42,900 nt of DNA from NCBI GenBank assembly GCA_903862245.1, contig CAIOXL010000109.1, forward strand, positions 1-42,900, in the 5' to 3' direction. The DNA comes from an uncultured Geobacteraceae bacterium (GTDB lineage Bacteria > Desulfobacterota > Desulfuromonadia > Geobacterales > Pseudopelobacteraceae). The first letter of the stretch is position 1. Each line of letters starts with the position of its first letter. Under the pieces are notes generated by a model that saw nothing but the letters and a program-made list of their open reading frames with translations, had not been told where the DNA came from and did no database searches. Made by a program: the position numbers and the translations under genes. Shown piece by piece: positions 17,888-26,888 of the stretch.

Positions 17888-19051
17888 ATGCGCAGTGATT
17901 TTCTTCCATTTTCAACCCCCACGCTGGAAGATGCGGAGATCAATGAAGTTGTTGATTCCCTCCGCTCAGGCTGGATCACGACCGGTCCCAAGGTCAAACG
18001 GTTTGAGGAGGCGTTCCGTTCCTACGTCGGCGCTCCGTTTGCCGTATCCCTCAGTTCGGCAACCGCCGGTCTTCATCTGACCCTGCTGGCCTTGAAAATA
18101 CAGGAAGGTGATGAAATTATCACCACACCGATGACCTTTGCCTCCACCGTCAGTATGATTGTCCTGTGCGGCGCAAAGCCGGTGCTGGTCGACATTGAGC
18201 CGGGGACTCTCAACATTGACGCCGCGAAAATACGGGAAAAGATCACCCCCCGAACCAAAGCAATCATCCCGGTACATTTTGCCGGCCAATCCTGCGATAT
18301 GGACCCGATTTTCGCTCTTGCTGAAGAATTCAAGCTTACCGTTATTGAAGATGCAGCACATGCCGCCGGAACCGAGTACAAGGGACAGCGCATCGGCTCA
18401 CTCAACAGTATTTCCATCTTTTCTTTTCACCCCAACAAAAACATCACTACCGGTGAAGGAGGGATGGTCTGCACCCCTGATGAAGCAGTGGCTGAAGAGG
18501 TGTCACTGCTCAAGTTTCACGGTATGAACAGGGAGGCATGGAAACGCTTTGCCGCCTCGGGAACACCCAGCTACGACATTGTTCTGCCCGGCTTCAAATA
18601 TAACATGATGGATATCCAGGCGGCACTCGGCATTCATCAGTTGCCGAAACTGGATGATTTCATCAACAAACGTCAGGTAATTGCAGAGTTCTACAACCGT
18701 GAATTTGCCGACATCCCGGAACTTGCCCTGCCGGTCTCTGCCCCCTATGAGCAGCGCCACGCCTGGCACCTGTACACACCGCTGGTGAGAATCGAAAAAT
18801 TATCAATTGATCGTGATCAGTTCATGGCGGAGCTGAAGGGGGAAAACATCGGTTCCGGCCTGCATTACAAGGCGATTCACCATCATGCCTGGTATCGGGA
18901 GAATCTGCCCCAGGCGGATGGTTCACTTCCCAACGCTGATTACGCCTCGGACCGGATCCTTTCGCTGCCGCTCTTTCCAAAGATGAACCTGGAAGATGCC
19001 GGCGATGTCGTTACCGCTGTTAAAACCATTATAGCGAGAAACAGAAAATGA
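17888..19051 (+). CDS. arnB: UDP-4-amino-4-deoxy-L-arabinose aminotransferase
   Basis: A 387-residue PLP-dependent DegT/DnrJ/EryC1 aminotransferase that converts UDP-Ara4O to UDP-L-Ara4N with glutamate. Its N-terminal PFSTPTLEDAEINEVVDSL is close to ArnB. Asp of the PLP pair lies in TVIEDAAHA. The Schiff-base lysine is K184 (FHPNKNITTGEGGMV). GGAGG precedes the ATG. Its TGA overlaps the arnC ATG by 4 bases. Confidence 0.93.
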   Translation: MRSDFLPFSTPTLEDAEINEVVDSLRSGWITTGPKVKRFEEAFRSYVGAPFAVSLSSATAGLHLTLLALKIQEGDEIITTPMTFASTVSMIVLCGAKPVLVDIEPGTLNIDAAKIREKITPRTKAIIPVHFAGQSCDMDPIFALAEEFKLTVIEDAAHAAGTEYKGQRIGSLNSISIFSFHPNKNITTGEGGMVCTPDEAVAEEVSLLKFHGMNREAWKRFAASGTPSYDIVLPGFKYNMMDIQAALGIHQLPKLDDFINKRQVIAEFYNREFADIPELALPVSAPYEQRHAWHLYTPLVRIEKLSIDRDQFMAELKGENIGSGLHYKAIHHHAWYRENLPQADGSLPNADYASDRILSLPLFPKMNLEDAGDVVTAVKTIIARNRK

Positions 19052-19983
19052 CCCCGTATATTTCTATTGTTATACCGGTTTACAATGAAGAGCCGAACAT
19101 CCAGCGGCTCTTTACCCGCCTCTACCCCGTGATGCAGGAGATCGGCAAGCCGTTTGAGATCATCTTTACCGATGACGGCAGCCATGACCGCTCTCTTGAA
19201 ATGCTCAAGGCACTGGCGGCTGACCATTCCGAGGTCCGGGTCGTTGAATTTAACGGCAACTTCGGCCAGCACATGGCAATCATGGCTGCCTTTGAGATCA
19301 GTCGCGGCGAGATCGTTATCACCCTTGATGCCGATCTGCAGAACCCGCCGGAGGAAATTCCCAAACTGGTTGCCGCAGTGGAACAGGGGCACGATGTCGT
19401 CGGGACGATCCGGCAGCAGCGTCAGGATTCCATTTTCCGCAAAACGGCATCGCGTCTGGTCAACATCACAACCCGCAAGATAACCGGCATAAAAATGAGT
19501 GACTACGGCTGTATGCTCCGTGCATATCACCGTAACATCGTGGAAAACATTAACCGCTGCGGTGAAAGTTCCACATTTATTCCCGCTCTGGCACAGACAT
19601 TCGCCGCTAACCCCTGCGAGATTGCGGTTGCCCATGCCGAACGGAGTGAAGGAGAAAGCAAATACTCTTTCTACAAATTGATCCGTCTCAATTTTGACCT
19701 GATGACCGGTTTTTCGGTAGTGCCGCTCCAGCTCTTCGCCCTGATGGGAATCATGACTTCAATCTTCGCCATTGCCTTCGCACTGTTCCTGCTGATTCGC
19801 CGCTTCGTTGTCGGTGCAGAGGTTGAAGGGGTCTTCACCCTGTTTGCGATCATGTTTTTCTTCCTCGGCATTACAATTTTCGGCATCGGCATTGTGGGTG
19901 AATATGTGGGGAGGATCTACCAGGAGGTACGACGTCGCCCGCGCTATGTGGTGCGCAAGGTGCACGGAGCCGACCATGAATAA
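19048..19983 (+). CDS. arnC: Undecaprenyl-phosphate 4-deoxy-4-formamido-L-arabinose transferase
   Basis: A 311-residue membrane GT2 enzyme that puts Ara4-formyl-N on undecaprenyl phosphate. The N-terminal GT-A domain has ISIVIPVYNEEPNIQRL, FTDDGSHDRS, and the metal-binding DADLQNPPEEIP. Two hydrophobic helices near the C-terminus (about 230-255 and 265-292) anchor it in the membrane. It overlaps arnB by 4 bases and the formyltransferase gene by 8. Confidence 0.92.
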   Translation: MTPYISIVIPVYNEEPNIQRLFTRLYPVMQEIGKPFEIIFTDDGSHDRSLEMLKALAADHSEVRVVEFNGNFGQHMAIMAAFEISRGEIVITLDADLQNPPEEIPKLVAAVEQGHDVVGTIRQQRQDSIFRKTASRLVNITTRKITGIKMSDYGCMLRAYHRNIVENINRCGESSTFIPALAQTFAANPCEIAVAHAERSEGESKYSFYKLIRLNFDLMTGFSVVPLQLFALMGIMTSIFAIAFALFLLIRRFVVGAEVEGVFTLFAIMFFFLGITIFGIGIVGEYVGRIYQEVRRRPRYVVRKVHGADHE

Positions 19984-20899
19984 TATTGTTGTGGCGTGTG
20001 CATACCACAATGTCGGGTATCGCTGCCTTGAAGAACTGCTGCGCCAGGGTGCCGATATCCGGCTTATTTTCACTCACGAAGATTCCCCTGCCGAGGAGAT
20101 CTGGTTCGCATCGGTCCGCGAACTTGCTGATCAGCACGGCATCCCGTATGTTACCACGTCAATCAACGAGCCTGAAAATCTGGTGCGGATACGGGACATT
20201 GCGCCGGACTTTCTTCTTTCGTTCTACTACCGGAACATGATAAACAGTGAAGTGCTGGATGTGCCCACGTGCGGTGCCCTTAACCTGCATGGTTCCTACC
20301 TCCCTCACTACCGCGGCAGGGTTCCGGTAAACTGGGCGGTCATAAACGGAGAAACCGAAACCGGTGCGACACTGCATTATATGGTGGCAAAGCCTGACGC
20401 CGGCGATATCGTTGACCAGGAGAAAGTGGCAATCGCCTTTACCGATACCGCATTCCATGTCTTTTCTAAAGTAACGGATGCGGCGGTAACGGTTATCAAG
20501 CGCGCCTGGCCGCAGTTGCTGGCCGGAACGGCACCGCGCATCGCCATGGACCTGAAGGCGGGTAACTACTGCAACGGCAGGCGGGCGGAAGACGGCAGGA
20601 TTGACTGGAGCAAAACGTCACACCAGATATACAACCTGATTCGTGGCGTTACCCACCCCTACCCCGGTGCCTTTACGTACCTGAACGGCAGGAAAATCGT
20701 CATCTGGCATGCCTGCCCCACCGTCGGCAGCGGCATTCCGGGCCAAATCGTTTCCCTGGCACCGCTACTGGTCGGCACCGGTGACGGACTGCTGGAAATA
20801 CAAACAGTACAGATGGAAGGTGAAGCAGAACTGGCAGCGGCGGACTTCGCCATCTCACATGATCTTGAACTGATCGCCCGTCCACAACAGCTGGACTAA
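19976..20899 (+). CDS. UDP-L-Ara4N formyltransferase (ArnA N-terminal half as a separate protein)
   Basis: A 307-residue formyltransferase using 10-formyl-THF on UDP-L-Ara4N. The catalytic Asn-His segment LNLHGSYLPHYRGRVPVNW and the Asp in KPDAGDIVDQ match the ArnA formyltransferase domain. A C-terminal OB-like region includes GAFTYLNGRKIVIWHA. The open frame extends upstream inside arnC, but the start MNNIVVACAYHNVGYRCL at 19976 is chosen as it begins the family domain. In E. coli this domain is fused to the dehydrogenase; here a stop codon and 25 bases separate them. Confidence 0.92.
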   Translation: MNNIVVACAYHNVGYRCLEELLRQGADIRLIFTHEDSPAEEIWFASVRELADQHGIPYVTTSINEPENLVRIRDIAPDFLLSFYYRNMINSEVLDVPTCGALNLHGSYLPHYRGRVPVNWAVINGETETGATLHYMVAKPDAGDIVDQEKVAIAFTDTAFHVFSKVTDAAVTVIKRAWPQLLAGTAPRIAMDLKAGNYCNGRRAEDGRIDWSKTSHQIYNLIRGVTHPYPGAFTYLNGRKIVIWHACPTVGSGIPGQIVSLAPLLVGTGDGLLEIQTVQMEGEAELAAADFAISHDLELIARPQQLD

Positions 20900-20924
20900 C
20901 AAATACTGATAGATAGGACACAAC

Positions 20925-21965
20925 ATGAAAGTACTTATTCTTGGTGTAAACGGTTTCATCGGCAACGCCCTCACCCACCGCATCCTCACCACGACTGACT
21001 GGGAAGTCTATGGCCTCGACATGGCCTGTGACAAGCTTGAACGCTCCATCGGTGAGGACCGGTTCCATTTCCTTGAGGGAGACATCACCATCAACAAGGA
21101 GTGGATCGAGTATAATATCAAAAAATGTGATGTGGTGCTGCCGCTGGTAGCCATCGCCACCCCGGTTACCTATGTGAAGGACCCGTTACGGGTTTTTGAA
21201 CTCGATTTCGAAGAAAACCTGAAAATTATCCGCCTCTGCGCAAAATACAAAAAACGGGTCATTTTCCCTTCCACCTCGGAAGTGTACGGCATGAGCCCGG
21301 ATCTGGAGTTTGATGAAGAAAGCTCACCGCTGATGCTCGGCCCGATCAATAAGGAGCGCTGGATATACTCCTGCGCCAAGCAGATGCTGGACCGTGTTAT
21401 CTACGCCTATGGAGCCCACGAGGGGCTTCAGTACACCCTGTTCCGCCCCTTCAACTGGATTGGCCCCAAACTGGACAGCATCAGCACGGCCAAAGAGGGG
21501 AGTTCACGTGTTCTGACCCAGTTTTTGTACAACATCCTGGCCGGTGAACCGATTCAGCTGGTGGATGGCGGCAACCAGCGCCGCTCCTTCACCTATGTGG
21601 AAGACGGCATCAGCTGCCTGATGAAGATTATTGCCAACGTGGACGGCTGCGCTGACGGCGGCATATTCAATATCGGCAACCCGCACAATGACCTTTCCGT
21701 CAGGGAGTTGGCCGAAAAACTGATCGCCTTGATCAAGGAGTATCCTGCCTACCGGGACAAGGCAGAGAACTGCCGCATTGTGGAAGTAACGTCTGACAGC
21801 TTCTACGGCAAAGGTTACCAGGACATGCTGACACGGGTACCGTCCGTGAAAAATGCCAAGGATCGCCTCGGCTGGGAACCGGAGACAACTGCCGATGATG
21901 CACTGCGCAAAACCATGGATTTCTACCTGATTGAAGATCGGGAAAAGATCAAGCACCTGCTCTAG
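20925..21965 (+). CDS. UDP-glucuronate oxidative decarboxylase (ArnA C-terminal half as a separate protein)
   Basis: A 346-residue extended SDR that oxidises and decarboxylates UDP-glucuronate to UDP-Ara4O. It has the NAD loop GVNGFIGNALTHRIL and the ArnA-type PSTSEVYGM, with Ser and Glu of the active site. The catalytic Tyr and Lys are in YSCAK, and QRRSFTYVEDG carries the arginine position used in decarboxylation. It corresponds to E. coli ArnA residues of about 305-660. No UDP-glucose dehydrogenase gene (ugd) is in the window. Confidence 0.92.
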   Translation: MKVLILGVNGFIGNALTHRILTTTDWEVYGLDMACDKLERSIGEDRFHFLEGDITINKEWIEYNIKKCDVVLPLVAIATPVTYVKDPLRVFELDFEENLKIIRLCAKYKKRVIFPSTSEVYGMSPDLEFDEESSPLMLGPINKERWIYSCAKQMLDRVIYAYGAHEGLQYTLFRPFNWIGPKLDSISTAKEGSSRVLTQFLYNILAGEPIQLVDGGNQRRSFTYVEDGISCLMKIIANVDGCADGGIFNIGNPHNDLSVRELAEKLIALIKEYPAYRDKAENCRIVEVTSDSFYGKGYQDMLTRVPSVKNAKDRLGWEPETTADDALRKTMDFYLIEDREKIKHLL

Positions 21966-21992
21966 GGGTGACCAAGCGGGGTTTATTGATTT

Positions 21993-22892
21993 ATGGAATT
22001 ACCGGCACCGACAACCGTAGCTTTAAAAGTTGATGTTGATACGTTTATCGGTACACGCGACGGCATACCGAAGCTGCTGAATACGCTTCAGCAGTTCGGT
22101 ATCCGGGCAACATTCTATTTTTCCCTCGGCCCTGATAATTCGGGGAAAGCCATCCGGCGGATCGTTAAAAAGGGTTTTCTCAGCAAGATGCTGCGTACAC
22201 GAGCCCCTTCAATGTACGGTTTGCGGACCATGCTGTACGGAACGCTGCTCCCGCCGCCCCGGATAGGTGCCCTGTTACCCGATGTGATACGCAGTGTCAG
22301 ACAGGCCGGGCATGAAGTCGGGATTCACTGCTGGGATCATGTCAAATGGCACGACTATCTTGGCCGATTCACAAAACAGGCGGTTGCGGAAGAACTGAAC
22401 AGCTCCGCAGGAATGTTTGAAAAAATCTTCGGATTTCCGGCCAGAACCACCGCAGCCCCGGGCTGGACCGTATCGGCCGATTCTCTTGAGATCCAGGACA
22501 GCATGCGGCTTGCCTACAGCAGCGATTCCAGAGGCACCGCACCGTTTTTTCCGGTTATGGACGGCCGGCGCTTTACAACCCTGCAGATCCCTTCCACCTG
22601 GCCCACCATGGATGAGCTTCTTGGTGAAAACGGCATAACTCTCGATACTATCAATGACCAGTATCTTGCATTCCTGAAGCCGGGTCTCAATGTTCACACC
22701 ATCCACGCCGAACTTGAAGGCAACGCGCTGAACAGTACGTTTATTGATCTGCTTACCCGACTCTCCGCACACAACGTCCGCTTTATAACCCTTGCTGAAG
22801 CTGCTGAAGAGTTTGCGGTACACGCGCCAGAGTGCAGCCTGAAGATGGGCGCTATTGCCGGGCGTGCCATGCCGGTGGCACTTCAAGGGTAA
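21993..22892 (+). CDS. arnD: 4-deoxy-4-formamido-L-arabinose-phosphoundecaprenol deformylase
   Basis: A 299-residue polysaccharide-deacetylase (NodB) fold enzyme that removes the formyl group from the undecaprenyl-linked sugar. The metal-site Asp-Asp is in KVDVDTFIGTRDG; the His-containing motif is GIHCWDHVKWHDY; and FYFSLGPDNSGKAIRR and NVHTIHAELEG follow E. coli ArnD closely. It is the last gene of the cluster; a strong hairpin follows at 23009-23047. No arnE/arnF flippase subunits are seen downstream. Confidence 0.92.
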   Translation: MELPAPTTVALKVDVDTFIGTRDGIPKLLNTLQQFGIRATFYFSLGPDNSGKAIRRIVKKGFLSKMLRTRAPSMYGLRTMLYGTLLPPPRIGALLPDVIRSVRQAGHEVGIHCWDHVKWHDYLGRFTKQAVAEELNSSAGMFEKIFGFPARTTAAPGWTVSADSLEIQDSMRLAYSSDSRGTAPFFPVMDGRRFTTLQIPSTWPTMDELLGENGITLDTINDQYLAFLKPGLNVHTIHAELEGNALNSTFIDLLTRLSAHNVRFITLAEAAEEFAVHAPECSLKMGAIAGRAMPVALQG

Positions 22893-23000
22893 TTCATTAT
22901 TTCTGACCTTCCCCCTTTTTTGTCTGCGTAACAGCTGTTTTTCGGCAAAATACTCCGGTAGATTCTGGTACTGGTAACGGTGTCAGCTTATGCATTCGGT

Positions 23001-23047
23001 ATCAACAAAAACAGGCACATACAGTTTATGCCTGTATGTGCCTGTTT
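23001..23047 (-). terminator. Bidirectional intrinsic terminator between arnD and the OMP gene
   Basis: A perfect 16-base inverted repeat, AAACAGGCACATACAG at 23009-23024 with its complement at 23032-23047, has a 7-base loop. On minus it is followed by TTTTG from the A tract at 23007-23010, so it fits best as the terminator of the outer-membrane protein gene ending at 23103. On plus it closes the arn run with only a short T stretch. Confidence 0.8.
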
Positions 23048-23102
23048 AACTAATTCAGGTATGTAATGCCGCAGCGTTCATGTACTCGGCATATTGAATG
23101 GT

Positions 23103-23636
23103 TTAGAAGTGAAATGCTACCCCGGCAGAGACAGAAAGATACCCATCAGCAATCGCATGGTAGAGCATATTAGCAGTAATGCCAACCTGCTGATTGATCG
23201 CAAATTCACCACCAGCACCTAAAACGACACCAAAATGGGTTTCATTAGCTTTGGCCGATACTAATGTATTGCTATTGTAACCCTTAGCTTCGTCAAAACT
23301 GAGTTCCAATCCACCCTGTCCAAAAACATTGAGCTGTTGAGTCACCGGGATAAAATACCGGCCACTGATATCGATAGGAAGTCTTGTGTAGGTAAGCTCT
23401 ACCCCATTATCTGTTTTGTTTGCCCGTAAATAGGAAAAATCGCCTCTAACCTGAATGTTTTTTGCCACTTCAACACCGGCGCCGACTGTTCCGCCAAGTA
23501 AGGACCCTACACCAGATGCCGGTTCAGTTCCGAAGGTACCGGTTACCTCCAGTGATTTGTCGCCCTGTTTGGCAAAAGCAGATACACCCACCAGTAACAT
23601 ACAAGCCATCACTGCCATTGAAACGATCTTCTTCAT
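23103..23636 (-). CDS. Outer-membrane beta-barrel protein
   Basis: A 177-residue small barrel. It has a signal peptide (MKKIVSMAVMACMLLVGVSAFA, cleaved after AFA), then alternating amphipathic strands (VAKNIQVRGDFSYLR, RLPIDISGRYFIPV, TQQLNVFGQGGLELSF) and a terminal Phe (GVAFHF), which the BAM machinery recognises. It resembles the OMP_b-brl/porin family of unknown role. The open frame has an earlier Met, but GGAGG stands just before the ATG at 23636. A candidate promoter is at 23679-23707. Confidence 0.8.
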   Translation of the reverse strand: MKKIVSMAVMACMLLVGVSAFAKQGDKSLEVTGTFGTEPASGVGSLLGGTVGAGVEVAKNIQVRGDFSYLRANKTDNGVELTYTRLPIDISGRYFIPVTQQLNVFGQGGLELSFDEAKGYNSNTLVSAKANETHFGVVLGAGGEFAINQQVGITANMLYHAIADGYLSVSAGVAFHF

Positions 23637-23678
23637 AGTGCCTCCCATCATGATTTTGTATGCCTTCAACGCACATAG

Positions 23679-23707
23679 TAAATACCAGCAGTACAGGGTT
23701 ACGTCAA
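23679..23707 (-). promoter_or_regulatory. Candidate promoter of the OMP gene
   Basis: On minus, TTGACG (23707-23702), a 17-base spacer and TATTTA (23684-23679) lie about 43 bases before the chosen ATG. The -35 is good and the -10 is partial. Confidence 0.4.
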
Positions 23708-23711
23708 TTAC

Positions 23712-24818
23712 TTACTGCACAACACGGCCTGCATGGAGAAACCAGCGGTCGAGAACGACATGCCGGGTGAACCAGCTGCTGGAGAGTAGCCTGGCCCCGA
23801 CATACCGCGACAATTTTGAAAGACAGGGGTGCCTGGAGGTTATTGAACTTTCGGCGCTGAAGTGACGGGTCAGTTGCACCGGGTACGGCTCCAGTTTTTC
23901 GCGCCGATAATCTCCATTGGCTGAAACTATGGTTTCCGCAGCCATCAGGGCGGACTCAATCGCCGGCAGGATACCTTCACCGCTGAGTGGGCTGGCAAGC
24001 CCGGCCGCATCTCCGATCAGCAGAGCCCCATCATGGACGCACCTGCGCCTCCGTTTGCTAAACAGCTGATACGCGTGCCCCTGGAAAGTCCTGAAGCTGC
24101 CGGGAAGGTCCCCCCTCTGTGTAAGGAACGAGGAGAACTCGCTGAAAGCACGGTTCACATCCCCTGTATCCGCTCGTCCCAGGCCGATATTGAGATAGTT
24201 CTCCTTCCGGAACAGCCACCCGTACCCTTTCATATCCCGGCTGAAGAACAGCTCCGGCGTACCGGGTTGAATACGGCACGTTCGTGCCTCTTTCTCACTC
24301 AAGGCGTATTCTCCTGCCCGGGCTGCAACAACCGCCTCCCGGCCGATACCCGCACCAAGAAGGCGTGCCACCGGGCAGAAGTGCCCCCCCGCTCCCACCA
24401 GCAACCGGGCCTTGATCCGCCCGTTTACCACCCACCAGCCGTCCGCCCGGCCCAGCGTAACTGCCGATTCCCCCAGCAACTGCTGCACGTGACAGCGCTG
24501 CAGGAGAAAATGATCAAATTCACTCCGTCTGATGCCGTAACTGACGGTTGTATTGTAGCGGGTAACAACTGCACTCCCGTTCATGAGACCGGTGCGAAAA
24601 CTGCTGATTTCCTGAAGTATCCGCCCCTGGCGATACTCATCTGGATCAAGCCCCAGCGTCTCAAACACCGCCGGGGTTATCCACCCCGCGCACGGCTTTT
24701 CTCTCGGGAACCGGGCCTTGTCCAGCAACAGCACATCAGCTCCCGCTTCCCTCAATTTTCCGGCACAGCTGGAACCTGCAGGTCCGCCACCGATGACAAG
24801 CACATCGCAGGATTCCAT
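23712..24818 (-). CDS. FAD-dependent geranylgeranyl-reductase-family oxidoreductase
   Basis: A 368-residue flavoprotein. It has the dinucleotide loop VLVIGGGPAGSS, then DKARFPREKPCAGWITP (the PxxKxCxG motif of the geranylgeranyl reductase group) and the FAD motif GDAAGLASPLSGEGI. The ATG at 24818 shares one base with the stop of the CFA-synthase-like gene (TAATG), so the two are translationally coupled. The 40 upstream codons still open in the frame lie within that gene and are excluded. The family reduces isoprenoid or acyl double bonds; the coupled methyltransferase suggests an acyl-chain substrate here, which is an inference. Confidence 0.85.
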   Translation of the reverse strand: MESCDVLVIGGGPAGSSCAGKLREAGADVLLLDKARFPREKPCAGWITPAVFETLGLDPDEYRQGRILQEISSFRTGLMNGSAVVTRYNTTVSYGIRRSEFDHFLLQRCHVQQLLGESAVTLGRADGWWVVNGRIKARLLVGAGGHFCPVARLLGAGIGREAVVAARAGEYALSEKEARTCRIQPGTPELFFSRDMKGYGWLFRKENYLNIGLGRADTGDVNRAFSEFSSFLTQRGDLPGSFRTFQGHAYQLFSKRRRRCVHDGALLIGDAAGLASPLSGEGILPAIESALMAAETIVSANGDYRREKLEPYPVQLTRHFSAESSITSRHPCLSKLSRYVGARLLSSSWFTRHVVLDRWFLHAGRVVQ

Positions 24819-26092
24819 TACGGCTCCAGAGGCGGGTTGAGATACCGATCCCGGGTCCAGGGAAGCAGATTGTTGCCGGAACGGGCAAAGAGAACCTGAA
24901 ACAGTTGCAGGGAACCGATGTTGAAATTGGCAATGCAACCGGACAGATACAGCCGCCAGGCGCGGATAAAAGTTTCATCGAACATTTTCCGTACCTGGTC
25001 CAGATTTTGTTCATAGCGGTCCAGCCACTGTTCGCATGTTTTGGCATAATGAAGCCGCAGGTTTTCCACATCCAGCACTGTAAAATCACGAGTTTCAAAG
25101 ATCGCCATCATCTCCCGAAGAGTCGGGGGATAACTGCCGGGAAACATGCGTTTCAGAAACCAGGGACTCATGGGCGTCGCCCTGTTCTGCCCGATGGTTT
25201 GGATCAGGCCAACCCCCTGTTCAGTAAGGGTACGATCGATCACTCCGCCCAGTTCCTGATAATGGTCCGGCCCCACATGCTCCAGCATCCCCACAGAAAC
25301 GAACACATCACAACGACCCGTAATGGTGCGATAGTCATCTTCGATATATTCCACCCGCCCCGCCACCCCTTCGGCACCAGCCCTCTGACGGGCATGGGTG
25401 ATCTGCTCACGGGAAATGTTATATGCCTTGACCGTGACCCCGTATTTCCCCGCCATGTGGCGGGCCAGCGCTCCCCAGCCACAACCTGCCTCCACCACGG
25501 TCTGTCCGCTCCGCAGTCCGAGCTTGCGACAGATCAATTCCATCTTGGCAATCTGGGCATCGTCCAGCGAGGCATCAGGGGTTGAAAAATAGGCGCAGGT
25601 ATACTGCATCTCCGTATCAAGCCACAAACGATAAAAATCATTGCCGATATCATAGTGGTGATGGATATTTTTCCGTGCCCCCAGGAGGGTGTTGAGATTT
25701 GGCTGATTGCGGCGGTACGCGGCACTGTCCGAGTTCTGCCGGAACCTTGGCGTTGCCGCCATTGACCGATACACAACTTCCATGTACCGGACCAGACCGC
25801 CCTCGATCTCGATGCGACCGGCACTGTAATCGTCACCAAAATGGAGGAGCGGATTGACAAGGAACCTCCAGAGGGTGCCCCGGTCATGGATTATCATGGT
25901 GATGTCGGGCGATGATCCAACCTCCGAAACAGCACCACCGCCCCATAGTACGATCCGCAACGGCGGATCACCTAAGGCGTGCAGGATTTTTTGCGCCAGC
26001 CACCTGTCCATGGTGGTGCACCTGCCGCTGTTGTTCCGGCCACCCTTCCGGCCGGAGGAAACAGCGAATGTGCCCGTTGCCGGATTATTCAT
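24818..26092 (-). CDS. Cyclopropane-fatty-acyl-phospholipid synthase-like methyltransferase
   Basis: A 424-residue SAM enzyme of the CFA/mycolic-acid cyclopropane synthase family, acting on unsaturated acyl chains of membrane lipids. It has an N-terminal lipid-binding part (to about 150), the conserved YTCAYF, SAM motif VVEAGCGWGALARHMA, and SVGMLEHVGPDHY with the bicarbonate/active-site Glu-His. The first 27 residues look unlike the family, and MDRWLAQKILHALG at 26011 is a possible alternative start. It follows the exported HExxH protein by 41 bases and is coupled to the flavoprotein. Confidence 0.88.
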   Translation of the reverse strand: MNNPATGTFAVSSGRKGGRNNSGRCTTMDRWLAQKILHALGDPPLRIVLWGGGAVSEVGSSPDITMIIHDRGTLWRFLVNPLLHFGDDYSAGRIEIEGGLVRYMEVVYRSMAATPRFRQNSDSAAYRRNQPNLNTLLGARKNIHHHYDIGNDFYRLWLDTEMQYTCAYFSTPDASLDDAQIAKMELICRKLGLRSGQTVVEAGCGWGALARHMAGKYGVTVKAYNISREQITHARQRAGAEGVAGRVEYIEDDYRTITGRCDVFVSVGMLEHVGPDHYQELGGVIDRTLTEQGVGLIQTIGQNRATPMSPWFLKRMFPGSYPPTLREMMAIFETRDFTVLDVENLRLHYAKTCEQWLDRYEQNLDQVRKMFDETFIRAWRLYLSGCIANFNIGSLQLFQVLFARSGNNLLPWTRDRYLNPPLEP

Positions 26093-26133
26093 ACCCTGCC
26101 CTTATACGCCTGCGATTTGCATACTGTTCACCA

Positions 26134-26826
26134 TCAGTCCGGAAGCCCTTCCCGCAATAATTTTCCGATAAATGCGCCGCCATTTCCCGGTTTTGAAAAA
26201 TGGAGGTACGCATTGACAGAAAACCTGCTTGGATCGAGCAGGTAATACCCGAATGTTATTTCACCAATGTTTTCAAACCCGGACAACTCAGGGTAATGGC
26301 TGATTATCTGATCACGCTCCGCAGTCGGCAGAGTTGCAATCAGGGATACTGAAGCGATGTACTCACTGGCGGTACAGACCGGCACACCTGCCCGGAACTT
26401 CTGCTGAGCCGCTGCGTGGGCTAATTCGTGGACCACATAACCGCGCCATATATCCCGGTTCATTGGGATCCCGAAAGCCGGCGGCGACTGGGCGGATCTG
26501 GCAACCACCGCCCCGTAGTCCAGCAGACGTATTTCATTACTGCGTGCATCATACTGTCCGACGACGCTTGCATGGCCGGCACCGGATATGGTTTTCACCA
26601 GAGCGATGGTCAGACTTCCTGAATAATCAAGACCTATGGAGCCAAGGAATTCGCGGCCGGCCTGTACAGCGGAGCAGACCGCTTCCAGCTCACTGCGCTG
26701 CTCTGCACTCACCGTAATTTTGGAAGCGCCGCACCTCCCCTGAAAAGCGTGCAGCACTCCGGGTGCGGCGCACCACGCGAACAGCACCAGTACATAACAA
26801 ACGAATTTCTTCAGGAGTACGGCCAT
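26134..26826 (-). CDS. Exported HExxH putative metallopeptidase
   Basis: A 230-residue protein with a signal peptide (hydrophobic YVLVLFAWCAAPGVLHAF, cleavage near residue 27). The zinc motif HELAH is in YVVHELAHAAAQQ near 134; a downstream acidic residue in TASEYIASV could be the third ligand. There are cysteines near 32 and elsewhere that could form disulfides. No known family was recognised with certainty. It stands first in a likely three-gene run with the CFA-synthase-like and flavoprotein genes; a functional link to lipid modification is not evident. Confidence 0.65.
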   Translation of the reverse strand: MAVLLKKFVCYVLVLFAWCAAPGVLHAFQGRCGASKITVSAEQRSELEAVCSAVQAGREFLGSIGLDYSGSLTIALVKTISGAGHASVVGQYDARSNEIRLLDYGAVVARSAQSPPAFGIPMNRDIWRGYVVHELAHAAAQQKFRAGVPVCTASEYIASVSLIATLPTAERDQIISHYPELSGFENIGEITFGYYLLDPSRFSVNAYLHFSKPGNGGAFIGKLLREGLPD

Positions 26827-26888
26827 GGTGTAAACTCTCGCTCTGCCAAATATTCAGAGGCTGTCAGGATGTAGTGCGCCGGCCGGCC

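Noticed and set aside
24033-24899. 288-codon plus-strand frame
   Set aside because: It is antisense to the coupled flavoprotein gene, which has clear FAD motifs.
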